NCBI RefSeq assembly: GCF_017115165.1
Contig: NZ_JABXKF010000128.1
Span: 1-46,797 of the forward strand
DNA: 46,797 nt
Direction: 5' to 3'
DNA from: Nostoc sp. LPT
GTDB lineage: Bacteria; Cyanobacteriota; Cyanobacteriia; Cyanobacteriales; Nostocaceae
The position numbers and the translations under genes were made by a program. Of this stretch, positions 26,661-34,828 are shown piece by piece; positions within the stretch are counted from its first letter, which is position 1, and each line of letters opens with the position of its first letter. The notes under the pieces are model-generated. The model was not told the origin of the DNA, did no database searches, and worked only from the letters and a program-made list of their open reading frames with translations.

Positions 26661-26927
26661 CTATTTTGATTTTCGTGCTGACTTTGGCGGCGTTCGGTGT
26701 GCGCCAAAATATTTCTCACTGCGGTAACGCAACCACACCCGCAACACTTGCGGAATCTGGTCTTTTTCTTCCTTAGTCAGGGTATTGTAAAGGACTAAGG
26801 CGCGATCGCGTTCGCCCCGACAAGCAGCATTGTTGTGAGCATCCCAATAGCTGCGGGCTACTCGAATCCGCCGACAAACTTCTTTAATCAGTGCGTCTCC
26901 CGTAAGTGGAGTGTCTTGCTTGGTCAT
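26661..26927 (-). CDS. Small conserved hypothetical protein (88 aa)
   Basis: This basic, soluble, 88-residue protein starts with ATG. The core VCRRIRVARSYWDAHNNAACRGERDRALVLYNTLTKEEKDQIPQVL is helical, with a Cys/Arg-rich centre, and ends in a Lys/Arg/Ser tail. Codon use fits real coding, and the overlapping plus-strand frame (26543-26776) looks like noise. I do not recognise a named family. No neighbour lies close on the same strand. Confidence 0.65.
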   Translation of the reverse strand: MTKQDTPLTGDALIKEVCRRIRVARSYWDAHNNAACRGERDRALVLYNTLTKEEKDQIPQVLRVWLRYRSEKYFGAHRTPPKSARKSK

Positions 26928-27049
26928 ACTTAAATGCTATAAATTTCTAATGCCATCCTAGCAAGTCAGATTTATCTTGACAATTGCAAATAATCCCAAT
27001 CAAATACTTCACTAATGACGGTTTTGTATTAGATTATTAAATATTATTT

Positions 27050-28118
27050 TTAAATGTTGTTACTCTGAGTAGGTAAGAATAAAGTTTCTTTTATATCCTG
27101 TTTTACTTCATCAGCTAATTTACTATCATTCATCAAATCTAAGATTACTAAATTTTTTTCATAATATTTCTTTAATAATTCCTTTTGATGTTCGTTCAAT
27201 ACTAAATCATAACCAATCAACTGTCTTATTCTATCAAGCCAGTTTTGACCATATTTTTGTCGCCATTCCTCAAATCTTACTTGTTCTGTTTTTGGATTAG
27301 GTAATTCGATTTTTAATTGTTGCAGGGCTTGCTTGAGTTCAGGCTCAATATCCACTATCAAAATTGATGCAAGGACATTAGCCGGATCAAACTTAGGGTT
27401 AAATTTAAAAGAAAGTTTAAGTCCAAGAGTATTTACACGATTGAAGCTGTCAAAAAAATTCCGAACTTTGCTATTACTATTTACAGTTGGGTCACAATTA
27501 CGAACAAAGCCAAGACCAAATATACGGATGAGAGCTAGATAAAAAGCTCTAACTTCTGTATGTTTGTAGCTAGTATCAACTAAAGATGATTTCTGATGTA
27601 TCCAAGATAAGAGAGTCTGTAATTTATCATCTTACGCTACTAAAGCATCAGCCTCTTTTTTCATCTGCCATAGAATTTTATATGATTCATCGACATTCAT
27701 TGAACTAATAGCTTGTGAAGAGTCTACTGGCAATTATTCTAAAATTTGATTGGATTTGAGGAACTCGTCAACAGTATCCTTTATGAAATGCTTTATTAGC
27801 CAATCGCTAGCTAGGGAAAATGTCTTATCATAGTGTAAATATATTGCTCCTAACAAAGCTTCAAACATCTCGCCTAAAAGCTCTATTTGTTTATTCTCTT
27901 CTTATAAACGTTCACTTCCTTCCAACAGGCAGAAAGACTTTATCCTCAATTTTTTGGCAAAATTGTAGCACTGGCAATGCACTTGCGTTTATGCTCCGAG
28001 TGAACTGGAAGTGGATGCCGCTCCAACCCGAATCGTCCTTGGAGAGTAGAGATTGATGATTAAAGCTTTTTAAGATTGCTTTTTCTACAACACAAAATTC
28101 ATGCTCTATCTTTGACAT
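27050..28118 (-). pseudogene. Broken gene: RNase III-like domain joined to NACHT C-terminal helical (NCH2-like) domain
   Basis: Reading the minus strand from ATG 28118 gives an RNase III N-terminus (KAILKSFNHQSLLSKD). It then lacks about 30 residues including the LEFLGD signature, shifts frame near the A-run at 27959, and continues as FAKKLRIKSFCLLEGSERL and LLGEMFEALLGAIYLHY (the second RNase III core helix). In the same frame comes the helical module usual at the end of cyanobacterial NACHT proteins: LLSWIHQKSSLVDTSYK, RAFYLAL, IEPELKQALQQLKIELPN, and ending VKQDIKETLFLP. Three in-frame TAA codons interrupt it (27902-27904, 27734-27736, 27632-27634), each possibly from CAA. No NACHT ATPase lies between the domains. 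It is not functional as read; the 27050-27361 segment is the longest open tail. Confidence 0.75.
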
Positions 28119-28277
28119 GACTCAAGACTATTTGTATCGGCTGAGGAGAAAAATTAGGAGACAGCAACGAGCAATTTTTAAGATATACCATATTTAATTT
28201 TCATTTTTAGGAACAATATTTAATTTACCTGAATTTTAGCCTTGTATATTTCCCTCCTGTCTACTGCTACCTCCTAG

Positions 28278-29387
28278 TTATGAGCAGCCAGCAGAAAATG
28301 TGCTAACTGCTTCGGCAAACTGCTGGTTTTGTTCCATCAATGCCATGTGTCCACCTGGTTGTAGGGTGACTCTTTCAGAGTAAGGTAATTCTGCTTTCAT
28401 GCGATCGCTCGCCACAGGTTTTGTCGCTATATCTGAAGCGCCGCAAACAACCAACACAGGAACATTAATAGTTGCAAGTGTGTCTGTTTCGTCAAAGTTG
28501 AACATTGCCAGTGTGCCACGAGCCAGAACACCAGGCGAACCCAATGCTGATAATAGACCTGCAAAACTGAGTTGACCGCGTGTTTCAGTACCTGTAAATC
28601 CAGATAGTTCCACGGTGATGTACAGCGAACCATTTAAATACGAGAGCCAAGTCATTAACCAAAAAATTGGCCACAGCACGATAGTCAAGTACAACACGGG
28701 TTCGAGTAGGGGTTTTTGCAATTTACGTACCACGTTGCTAAAGATACAAGTTTTTACCGGATTGGTGTAAGTAGTATCTACAAGAATTAAGCCAGCAACT
28801 CGACTCCCCAATTGCTCTGGAAACAGACGACAGAATGTCAGGTTAATCATTCCGCCCATGCTGTGTCCCAACAAGATAACAGGTTTATCCCCTGCTATGG
28901 CGACAACAGCTTCCAAGTCACGGGCATATTTTTCTATAGAGTGATCGTTGTTTTTCGGTTTAGCGGATTTTCCTAACCCTGGTAGATCCCAAACAATTAC
29001 TCGGAAGCGATCGCTTAATTGTCGTTTGGCATAATACCATACAGTACTGTTTGGCCCCCAACCGTGTGACAAGATAATTGGTTGACCATCTTCAGGGCCA
29101 AAAAACTCTACTTGCAACACGCTCCCATCTGGACGTAGCAAGCGCTGCACGGTTTTACTACGCATAAACTTGGGTTCCTCACTTCCAGGACGGCGCAGCA
29201 GTGGCAAACTGATAAAACGACCGCCAAAAGACCACAGAAACATTACTAGTCCAGCTACTAAGTAGGGCGTTCCTACAAGTTCTCGTTCATACCACTCATA
29301 GAGAATGTAGATCCCCCCACCAAGTACCCCAACGGACAGCAGTTGAAACAGCCATACAATCAGAAAATTATGAGGCATGAATATCAT
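28278..29387 (-). CDS. Alpha/beta hydrolase with N-terminal membrane anchor
   Basis: This 369-residue protein has two N-terminal hydrophobic segments (LIVWLFQLLSVGVLGGGIYI and PYLVAGLVMFLWSFGG) and an alpha/beta hydrolase domain. The oxyanion strand ILSHGWGPNST, the nucleophile elbow LLGHSMGGM (Ser), the acid region VVCGASDIATKP and the catalytic His in LQPGGHMALME are all present, so the triad looks intact. It should be a membrane-anchored esterase, lipase or haloperoxidase-like enzyme; the substrate cannot be told. ATG 29387 and ATG 29378 (MPHNFLIV) are both possible starts. Confidence 0.9.
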   Translation of the reverse strand: MIFMPHNFLIVWLFQLLSVGVLGGGIYILYEWYERELVGTPYLVAGLVMFLWSFGGRFISLPLLRRPGSEEPKFMRSKTVQRLLRPDGSVLQVEFFGPEDGQPIILSHGWGPNSTVWYYAKRQLSDRFRVIVWDLPGLGKSAKPKNNDHSIEKYARDLEAVVAIAGDKPVILLGHSMGGMINLTFCRLFPEQLGSRVAGLILVDTTYTNPVKTCIFSNVVRKLQKPLLEPVLYLTIVLWPIFWLMTWLSYLNGSLYITVELSGFTGTETRGQLSFAGLLSALGSPGVLARGTLAMFNFDETDTLATINVPVLVVCGASDIATKPVASDRMKAELPYSERVTLQPGGHMALMEQNQQFAEAVSTFSAGCS

Positions 29388-29684
29388 GAGCCTAAACCTT
29401 GGAATGCTTTGTTAACTGCTTTTAGTTTCATACCATAGTTAAAATCATCAACTTTCACTCCCAAGAATGATTTATACAGTGTTTTGGGGGTGATAAAAAT
29501 GTTTAGTTGATAAACAGTGTAGATTGGCAAAAATAACTATTAATAAAAAATATTCCCTCTGCCTCCTAATTTTTATTAATTAACAACTTTTCATATCAGT
29601 AGGGGTGTGTTAGTGACAGGTGCATGATCCTACAGCATGTTAGCGCATTCGCATTAGAAATTACGAATTAATATCAAATGCTTA
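29388..29684. other. Intergenic region
   Basis: About 300 bp of AT-rich sequence holding the hydrolase promoter region and the region downstream of the broken MFS gene. A GCATTCGCATTAG and ATTACGAATTA repeat fragment lies at 29644-29671. No gene, strong terminator or promoter could be supported. Confidence 0.4.
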
Positions 29685-30587
29685 CTACTCAGGCAAAACA
29701 TTAACTGAGTCGTTACTAAAATTTTGTTCAAGATAGCGTGGATTGCTTACTCCTACGTGCAAAAGCAGTGCTGTAACTAATGCACCGATAGCTGCTACCA
29801 AGAAGGTAGTTCTATAGTCAATATTCTCCACTATCCATCAACCTAGTAGAGGAGCAAGGATGCTGGCAGGGGCAATAAGAGTATTACCAAGACCAATATA
29901 GGCTGGTCGTTGGTGTTGGTTTCCAAACTCTAAGGTCATTACCGCAGCAATATTTTGTAGAGCTATCATACCTATTCCCTCTCCTATAAATACCAAGTAA
30001 AACCAGTTGGCATTTGGTGCCAAACAAGCTAAAAGCGAACTGAATGCACAGGCGACACAACCAATTTGTAAAACCAACTTGCAACCAGTGCGATCGCCTA
30101 ACCAACCCAAAACCAATCCAGCAATAGTTTGTGTAACCATCAATAGAGTAGTAATTAACCCAACAGATGCTTCTCCCATCCCATATTGATGTACGGCATA
30201 GAGTGTATAGAAGGGAAGTGGCATCAGTGCTAACTGGGAGATCATACGTGCGATCACAAAGCAACGGAAATTCTCATCGCACCGAAGAATAACACTTAGA
30301 CTGTCCCAAAACTCATGTCTAGTTTCAAAGGCTGATAATGTGGTAGTTACTGGCTCTCGCGTCCTAGACATAAAAAACCAAGATAGAGCCATTGCCAAAC
30401 TGGCACACAAAAAACACAAAGCAAAGTTAAATGGTTGAGCAATTTCCTTAAGCAGTAAGCCAGCGATCGCAGCACCACAAATACTCATCAGATTACCAGT
30501 TGCTGCTAGAGTACCATAAAAAATCCCAAGCTTTCTAGAGGGAACAATTTTAGCAACCATGCTGCTTTGACCAAAATAGTCGGTCAA
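29685..30587 (-). pseudogene. MFS transporter, 5'-truncated and with in-frame TGA
   Basis: The reading frame shows eight or nine transmembrane helices of a major facilitator transporter, including the inter-domain or second-half motif LGWLGDRTGCKLVLQIG. The first three or four helices are missing: an in-frame TAA lies just upstream of 30587 and nothing MFS-like precedes it. Near the 3' end, TGA at 29838-29840 replaces one codon, after which the same frame continues for 50 codons (WIVENIDYRTTFLVAAIGAL...) to a normal stop at 29685-29687. GGA to TGA is one simple path. With both defects, the gene is probably dead. Substrate unknown. Confidence 0.82.
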
Positions 30588-30870
30588 TTTTTGGATAAAT
30601 TAGAGTGGTACGAAGAAGCATTGCAACGACAAAGAAAAGAAAAAGGAAACCCCTTCTAATCAAGTCAGCAATCAATTATTAGTTATAACGACTAGATTAA
30701 TTAACTAAAGTTTTTTACATATCTTTGGCGATAACTTCCATAGTTTCTTTCAATACTGGAAGCCAAACGCAACCCTTAGTCACCCTTTAAGAGAAACTTG
30801 TGTGAAGCTATAAGAGAGTGAAGAATCAAACTCTCTTCTACTAATCAGTTCTAACTTGCCCTTTGTAAAT
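30588..30870. other. Intergenic region with possible gene fragment
   Basis: Directly at the broken MFS end, the plus strand reads LDKLEWYEEALQRQRKEKG and stops at about 30658, which looks like the last 20-25 codons of some displaced gene. I cannot assign it. The rest is AT-rich spacer before the small gene at 30871. The junction suggests that a deletion or rearrangement removed the MFS 5' end. Confidence 0.35.
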
Positions 30871-31059
30871 ATGCCTTCAATTAGCTACAATCGCACCGAC
30901 AGCCAGCAGCCACAAAGCATTACCATTGAAGGTTATGTTGTCCGACCAGGATTACACATTCTCAGTTACGCGCAACTCAAGTTGCTACGAGAGCAAACAC
31001 AGCATCATTCTCAGCTTGAATCTCTGGTGAGCCAAGGTGTCATTAAGTTGACTGGTTAA
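30871..31059 (+). CDS. Small hypothetical protein (62 aa)
   Basis: A 62-residue soluble protein from ATG 30871 (MPSISYNRTDSQQPQSI); an in-frame TTG five codons earlier is less likely. It has a short beta-like segment (ITIEGYVVRPGLHILSY) followed by a helix (AQLKLLREQTQHHSQLESLVSQG). I do not recognise the family. The protein-like composition argues that it is real, but the length leaves doubt. Confidence 0.5.
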   Translation: MPSISYNRTDSQQPQSITIEGYVVRPGLHILSYAQLKLLREQTQHHSQLESLVSQGVIKLTG

Positions 31060-31079
31060 ATGAATTCTAGTAATAAATT

Positions 31080-31200
31080 TATCATAGCCGTTGGTTTCGA
31101 CTTCTCTGCGAGACGCACTCGCGTTCGCTCAACCAACTGAGTGGTCGAGAGTTAAGCGAACTTGTACTGAGCATCGAAGTAGTCGAAACTCGTCAATATA
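31080..31200. repeat. Palindromic dispersed repeat
   Basis: This contains TCTCTGCGAGACGCACTCGC at 31103-31129, nearly identical to 20428-20454. Its outer arms, GGTTTCGACT and AGTCGAAACTC, are roughly complementary, so the whole segment can fold. Similar elements are at 20389-20465 and 31859-31884. Confidence 0.75.
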
Positions 31201-31246
31201 GGTATTTTTTTCATCAGAAATCACCTTAATAGTCGTCAACTCACTT

Positions 31247-31295
31247 GCAATTCATCTCATCACTTGCTTATTGGGTAAGTGATGAGATGAATTGC
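31247..31295. terminator. Perfect 19-bp inverted repeat, candidate terminator
   Basis: Arms at 31247-31265 (GCAATTCATCTCATCACTT) and 31277-31295 are perfectly complementary, with an 11-nt loop. The hairpin lies 15 bp past the stop codon of the minus-strand gene at 31311. No long U-run follows on either strand, so it could be a terminator, an mRNA-stabilising hairpin or a repeat element. Confidence 0.6.
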
Positions 31296-31310
31296 TGTAT
31301 CAGTTAAGTT

Positions 31311-31493
31311 CTAAGTAGGTGAGTCTGAACGTTCTATTTGCTGACGAATGGTATTAATAGAAGCATTAATACCAGCTAGTTTTGACTCTAAATCATCTCG
31401 CATCCAAATCAAGAATTTTAATTTCCGCTCTAAGCTAGTTTTGTGCGAAATGGGTTCGCTTCCGTAACATGGATTACCCCAAAAAGGAAACAT
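31311..31493 (-). CDS. Small hypothetical protein with coiled-coil-like helix (60 aa)
   Basis: A 60-residue protein beginning MFPFWGNPCYGSEP, followed by a long amphipathic helix (LERKLKFLIWMRDDLESKLA, then GINASINTIRQQIER) of coiled-coil type. AGAGG stands about 7 bases before the ATG, supporting translation. A strong hairpin follows the stop. I do not recognise the family; the short aromatic head plus coiled coil could be a small structural or regulatory protein. Confidence 0.6.
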   Translation of the reverse strand: MFPFWGNPCYGSEPISHKTSLERKLKFLIWMRDDLESKLAGINASINTIRQQIERSDSPT

Positions 31494-31603
31494 ATTTTAC
31501 CTCTGTATTTAGCTTTTGTAAGAGTGCAATAGATTGCACCACTACATTCTGACAAATAACAATTAGACTGGTGTATGTAACAACCGACCATTATTGTGGG
31601 TGC

Positions 31604-31789
31604 TTAACGAACTTTTGCTAAAAGTTGTCTCTTGAATTGGTGGAGGTATTTAACCAAACTGCCATCAACTCTTTCCACTTCTCCTCTAAGAAAAAGTTGA
31701 AGTGACGATACCATATTCAAAGGTTCTGGCAATTTGGCATTACAACTCTGTATTTTGCAGTTTAAATAAGATATCAACAGAACAACCAC
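31604..31789 (-). CDS. Doubtful small open frame (61 aa)
   Basis: A 61-residue frame with a hydrophobic start (MVVLLISYLNCK) and a helical basic C-terminus (SLVKYLHQFKRQLLAKVR). The end has protein-like composition. Upstream sequence contains a dispersed repeat (31859-31884) and further out-of-frame coding-like stretches, so it may be the remnant of a longer gene. No family recognised and no Shine-Dalgarno seen. Confidence 0.25.
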   Translation of the reverse strand: MVVLLISYLNCKIQSCNAKLPEPLNMVSSLQLFLRGEVERVDGSLVKYLHQFKRQLLAKVR

Positions 31790-31858
31790 AAATCGCCAGT
31801 TGTTGACCCAACGCTGTAAAATAACTCAGCAGCCAATTCATAGCGTTTGGTCATCGCT

Positions 31859-31884
31859 TCTCTACGAGACGCTGCGCGAACGCT
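31859..31884. repeat. TCTCTACGAGACGCT dispersed repeat
   Basis: TCTCTACGAGACGCTGCGCG... is the reverse complement of 20758-20772 over 15 bp and close to 20428-20454 and 31103-31129. It is a short GC-rich element in an AT-rich gap, able to form a small hairpin (GCG...CGC). Confidence 0.75.
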
Positions 31885-32101
31885 ACAACTGGCTAGTAAT
31901 TTACTAGAAAACCCATAGTAAAAGTGCGTAAGCTAGAAAGCTGTCTTAACGCGGCTGGTAAAATAAATGTGAAGTACCCGCAAATCAACATACTTGTATC
32001 AGTGTAAATACTTCTAATAATAGATGACTTGGTAAAAGGGAAAGGGATAATGCTGAAAGGCGTAATATTCTAAGACCAATTACTGAGTAGGAAATTATTT
32101 T

Positions 32102-33082
32102 ATGAGAACCAGAAAGCTAGGCAAACAAGGGTTAGAAGTTTCAACTATCGGACTTGGTTGCATGGGAATGTCTGAGTTCTATAGCGGTCGTGATGAAACT
32201 GAGGCAATCGCTACAATTCATCGAGCATTAGAACTGGGAGTGAATTTTCTCGATACTGCTGATATGTATGGGCCGTTTACCAACGAGCAACTAGTAGGCA
32301 AAGCAATTAAAGACCGCCGAGATCGAGTAGTTTTAGCAACTAAATTTGGCAATGTCCGTACTGAAAATGGTGGTTTTAAAGGGGTTGATGGTAGACCAGA
32401 ATATGTCCATCAAGCTTGCGATGCCTCGCTAAAACGTCTGGGGGTGGAAGTAATTGACCTCTATTATCAACATCGAGTAGATTCAACTGTCCCCATTGAA
32501 GATACAGTCGGGGCAATGGCAGAGTTAGTCAAACTGGGAAAAGTGCGTTATCTGGGGCTTTCGGAAGCTGCTCCGGCGACGATTCGACGGGCTGTAGCAG
32601 TTCACCCGATTACTGCACTGCAAACAGAATACTCTCTTTGGAGTCGAGAGCCAGAGGATGAAATTTTACCTACTGTGCGGGAATTAGGAATTGGGTTTGT
32701 TCCTTATAGCCCATTAGGAAGAGGATTTTTATCAGGTGCGATCGCTAGCCCTGACGATCTTGCAGCTGATGACTATCGAAGAAATTCTCCTCGCTTTCAA
32801 GGTGAGAATTTTTATAAAAACCTGCAATTAGTAGAGCAAGTCAAAGCGATCGCCAGCGAAAAAGGAGTAACTTCTAGTCAGCTTGCTTTAGCATGGCTAT
32901 TCGCTCAAGGAGAAGATATTGTCCCAATACCTGGTACAAAACGCCGTACTTACTTGGAAGAGAATATTGCAGCTACCGAAATTATCCTAACTGAACAAGA
33001 TTTGAATCGACTTGAAACAGTTGCACCAAAAAATGTGGCAGCTGGCGAACGCTATCCTGATATGAGTACTGTTAACCGTTGA
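32102..33082 (+). CDS. Aldo/keto reductase
   Basis: This 326-residue (alpha/beta)8-barrel oxidoreductase reduces aldehydes or ketones with NADPH. The tetrad is visible: Asp and Tyr in FLDTADMYG, Lys in LATKFG and His in LYYQHRVD. The cofactor-binding C-terminal segment IVPIPGTKRRTYLEENI is also present. The N-terminal LGLGCMGMSEFY resembles the YakC/AKR13-like group rather than the potassium channel beta group. The ATG start has a GGAAAT-type upstream sequence (weak). It is monocistronic as far as visible, with a long upstream spacer. The physiological substrate is unknown; roles in carbonyl detoxification are common in the family. Confidence 0.94.
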   Translation: MRTRKLGKQGLEVSTIGLGCMGMSEFYSGRDETEAIATIHRALELGVNFLDTADMYGPFTNEQLVGKAIKDRRDRVVLATKFGNVRTENGGFKGVDGRPEYVHQACDASLKRLGVEVIDLYYQHRVDSTVPIEDTVGAMAELVKLGKVRYLGLSEAAPATIRRAVAVHPITALQTEYSLWSREPEDEILPTVRELGIGFVPYSPLGRGFLSGAIASPDDLAADDYRRNSPRFQGENFYKNLQLVEQVKAIASEKGVTSSQLALAWLFAQGEDIVPIPGTKRRTYLEENIAATEIILTEQDLNRLETVAPKNVAAGERYPDMSTVNR

Positions 33083-33233
33083 TCTATCTGAGTGCTGGAG
33101 TATTTTTGAAAATTCCCCTTTAGATGCACAAGCAGACATTACCGCAACTTAACAAAGTAATCACCCAGAATTCTCAGAGAAAATGTCAAAAGTGGCGATC
33201 GCTATTTTATCAACTACATATCTGGATACTCAT

Positions 33234-33431
33234 TCAATCATCTGGAAACTGCCAGCACGAGATATGTTCAATATCTTTGCTGCCGCATTTACTACAGACT
33301 GCATCAATCACAGAGTCCACCCATTCATAGTTACAATTACGACAATGACAGAAAATGTTATTGCGGTTAGCCATTTCAATACCTTGATGCCACTGTTGTA
33401 GTTGAGAAGAGTCTGTCCAAGCTTCTGACAT
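33234..33431 (-). CDS. Small zinc-ribbon protein (65 aa)
   Basis: A 65-residue protein with a rubredoxin/zinc-ribbon knuckle pair: CHCRNC followed 16 residues later by CSKCGS, then DIEHISCWQF. Four cysteines are well placed to bind one Zn2+. GAGG stands about 11 bases before the ATG. Overlapping plus-strand frames lack any such pattern. The N-terminal SQLQQWHQGIEMANR is helical. It diverges from the DUF4174 gene with only 34 bp between starts, so the two share a promoter region. Function unknown. Confidence 0.75.
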   Translation of the reverse strand: MSEAWTDSSQLQQWHQGIEMANRNNIFCHCRNCNYEWVDSVIDAVCSKCGSKDIEHISCWQFPDD

Positions 33432-33465
33432 TTCATCAAACCTCGTTTATGTCATTGTCTGTATT

Positions 33466-33963
33466 ATGAGCCTAACAAGCCCTGAAGTGAATAACTCAGT
33501 ATTAATCGCCCTGACGATCGCCGTGTCTATAGCGCTATCGCCCGTCAGCATTGCTGGTACTGTCCAAGCAACCCATACTATCAAAATGTCTTCATTTAAC
33601 CTCAGTTCCCAAAAATGGCAAAACCGGGTGCTGCTAATCTTTGCACCGTCTGTTGATAACCATAACTATCAGCAACAGATGCAGGTATTTAACCAACACC
33701 AAAATGGTTTTAAAGACCGAGATTTAGTTCTCGTTCAAGTTTTGGCAACAGATAAAAGCTATGCCAACGGACAGTTAATAGATGAGTCTTCTGTTGCCAA
33801 TTTGCGAAATCGTTTTGGGGTTGAGCAAGAAAATTTTCGTGTCATTTTGATCGGCAAAGATGGTGGTGTTAAGCGCCAAGAAACTACACCAGTGCCAGCG
33901 ACAGCAATTTTTAAGCAAATTGACGCTATGCCGATGCGTCAGCAAGAAATGCAAGAACGATAA
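33466..33963 (+). CDS. DUF4174 domain protein, exported
   Basis: A 165-residue protein with a signal-peptide-like N-terminus (VLIALTIAVSIALSPVSIAG) and a DUF4174 thioredoxin-like domain: SSQKWQNRVLLIFAPSVDNH, RDLVLVQVLA, LRNRFGVEQENFRVILIGKDGGVKRQ. No CxxC motif is present, so redox activity is not expected; the family role is unknown. It is divergent from the zinc-ribbon gene. A strong terminator lies about 240 bp further on, with a possible separate transcript between. Confidence 0.85.
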   Translation: MSLTSPEVNNSVLIALTIAVSIALSPVSIAGTVQATHTIKMSSFNLSSQKWQNRVLLIFAPSVDNHNYQQQMQVFNQHQNGFKDRDLVLVQVLATDKSYANGQLIDESSVANLRNRFGVEQENFRVILIGKDGGVKRQETTPVPATAIFKQIDAMPMRQQEMQER

Positions 33964-34242
33964 ATTGGTAAAGCAATTGGTTTTATTGTTTAACATTAAT
34001 GCAAATACAGGTAATTGCCCTTTACTACAAATGCTACGCCAATCCTCAAGTGCAAACCTCTTACAGCATTAGAGTTCTACAAGTTGAGTAAACTTAAGTG
34101 CGAACCTATAAAAGTATCTGCTTTCAAACCTGAGCTTAATTCTTCAAGTAGATGAGAACACTCATTAAAAACGCATATACTGCAATTATCAAGCAATGAA
34201 TTTATTAGCTCCTAGTTTTAGACCTACTAGGAGCTTTTTTTT
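33964..34242 (+). ncRNA. Possible untranslated transcript ending at a strong terminator
   Basis: A textbook terminator stands 244 bp after the nearest gene with no usable reading frame between: stem AGCTCCTAGT (34207-34216) with ACTAGGAGCT (34226-34235), then seven or more T. It could end a long 3' UTR or an independent small RNA. No known RNA family was recognised and no clear promoter was found, so the 5' end is arbitrary. Confidence 0.35.
34207..34242 (+). terminator. Rho-independent terminator
   Basis: A perfect 10-bp stem (AGCTCCTAGT/ACTAGGAGCT) with a 9-nt loop is followed directly by a T-run at 34236-34242. It is the clearest intrinsic terminator in the window and acts on the plus strand. 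Confidence 0.9.
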
Positions 34243-34394
34243 ATTATCCATCTCTAATTAAGGTAGTTCATCACAAGAAGTAATAGGGTTCATCCTCAAG
34301 GCTATCGATCATTGCTTCTGTTGGGAGATTGAATGTCAATATTTGGATTGCTATTGTGTATTTGTCACTAGAAAACGTTTATCAAATAAAAACA

Positions 34395-34667
34395 ATGAAT
34401 ATTCTTGCTTGGATTGTTTTAGGTCTAATTGCTGGTGCGATCGCAAAGGCTATCTACCCTGGTCATCAAGGCGGCGGAATTTTAGCAACAATTTTATTAG
34501 GAATTGTTGGTGCTTTTATTGGTGGTAGTTTGGGTGTATTCTTCAGTACAGGAAGCTTTGCTCTAGCGGCTCCCTCTTTGAGTATTCCCGGTATTGCAGT
34601 GGCAGTTCTTGGTGCAATTGTTGCAGTCTTCTTGTGGAACGCGTTAACTAGCCGCAGTGCTTTGTAA
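34395..34667 (+). CDS. GlsB/YeaQ/YmgE family stress-response membrane protein
   Basis: A 90-residue protein with three hydrophobic helices and the family's glycine-rich pattern: NILAWIVLGLIAGAIAKAI, GGGILATILLGIVGAFIGG, and a last helix IAVAVLGAIVAVFLWNAL. GlsB/YeaQ (transglycosylase-associated) proteins are small inner-membrane proteins induced by stress; molecular function is unknown. I chose ATG 34395 over the upstream TTG 34329, as the latter adds 22 residues with no family match. It has its own terminator (34781-34818). Confidence 0.9.
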   Translation: MNILAWIVLGLIAGAIAKAIYPGHQGGGILATILLGIVGAFIGGSLGVFFSTGSFALAAPSLSIPGIAVAVLGAIVAVFLWNALTSRSAL

Positions 34668-34780
34668 TAAATTAAATTGAATTAACTAATTTAGAACTTA
34701 CGCAATTTTTATCTTACCTGTCAATGTGTAAGTTCTATTTATCAACAATTCTTGACAAAATTTGCTGCTTGTCATGCTGA

Positions 34781-34828
34781 TAGCCTCAACATTATCAACT
34801 TGAATAATGTTGAGGCTATGATTTTATT
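34781..34828 (+). terminator. Terminator after the GlsB/YeaQ-like gene
   Basis: A 15-bp perfect stem (TAGCCTCAACATTAT at 34781-34795 with 34804-34818) and an 8-nt loop is followed by the T-rich TGATTTTATTTT. It lies 114 bp after the stop codon. Confidence 0.75.

Noticed and set aside
26543..26776. Plus-strand 77-codon frame overlapping the end of the DUF3592 gene
   Set aside because: The opposite-strand 88-residue frame has a better protein-like pattern; this one is likely its shadow.
33124..33401. Two plus-strand frames opposite the zinc-ribbon gene
   Set aside because: The minus-strand frame carries a clear two-knuckle zinc ribbon and a Shine-Dalgarno; the plus frames have no features.
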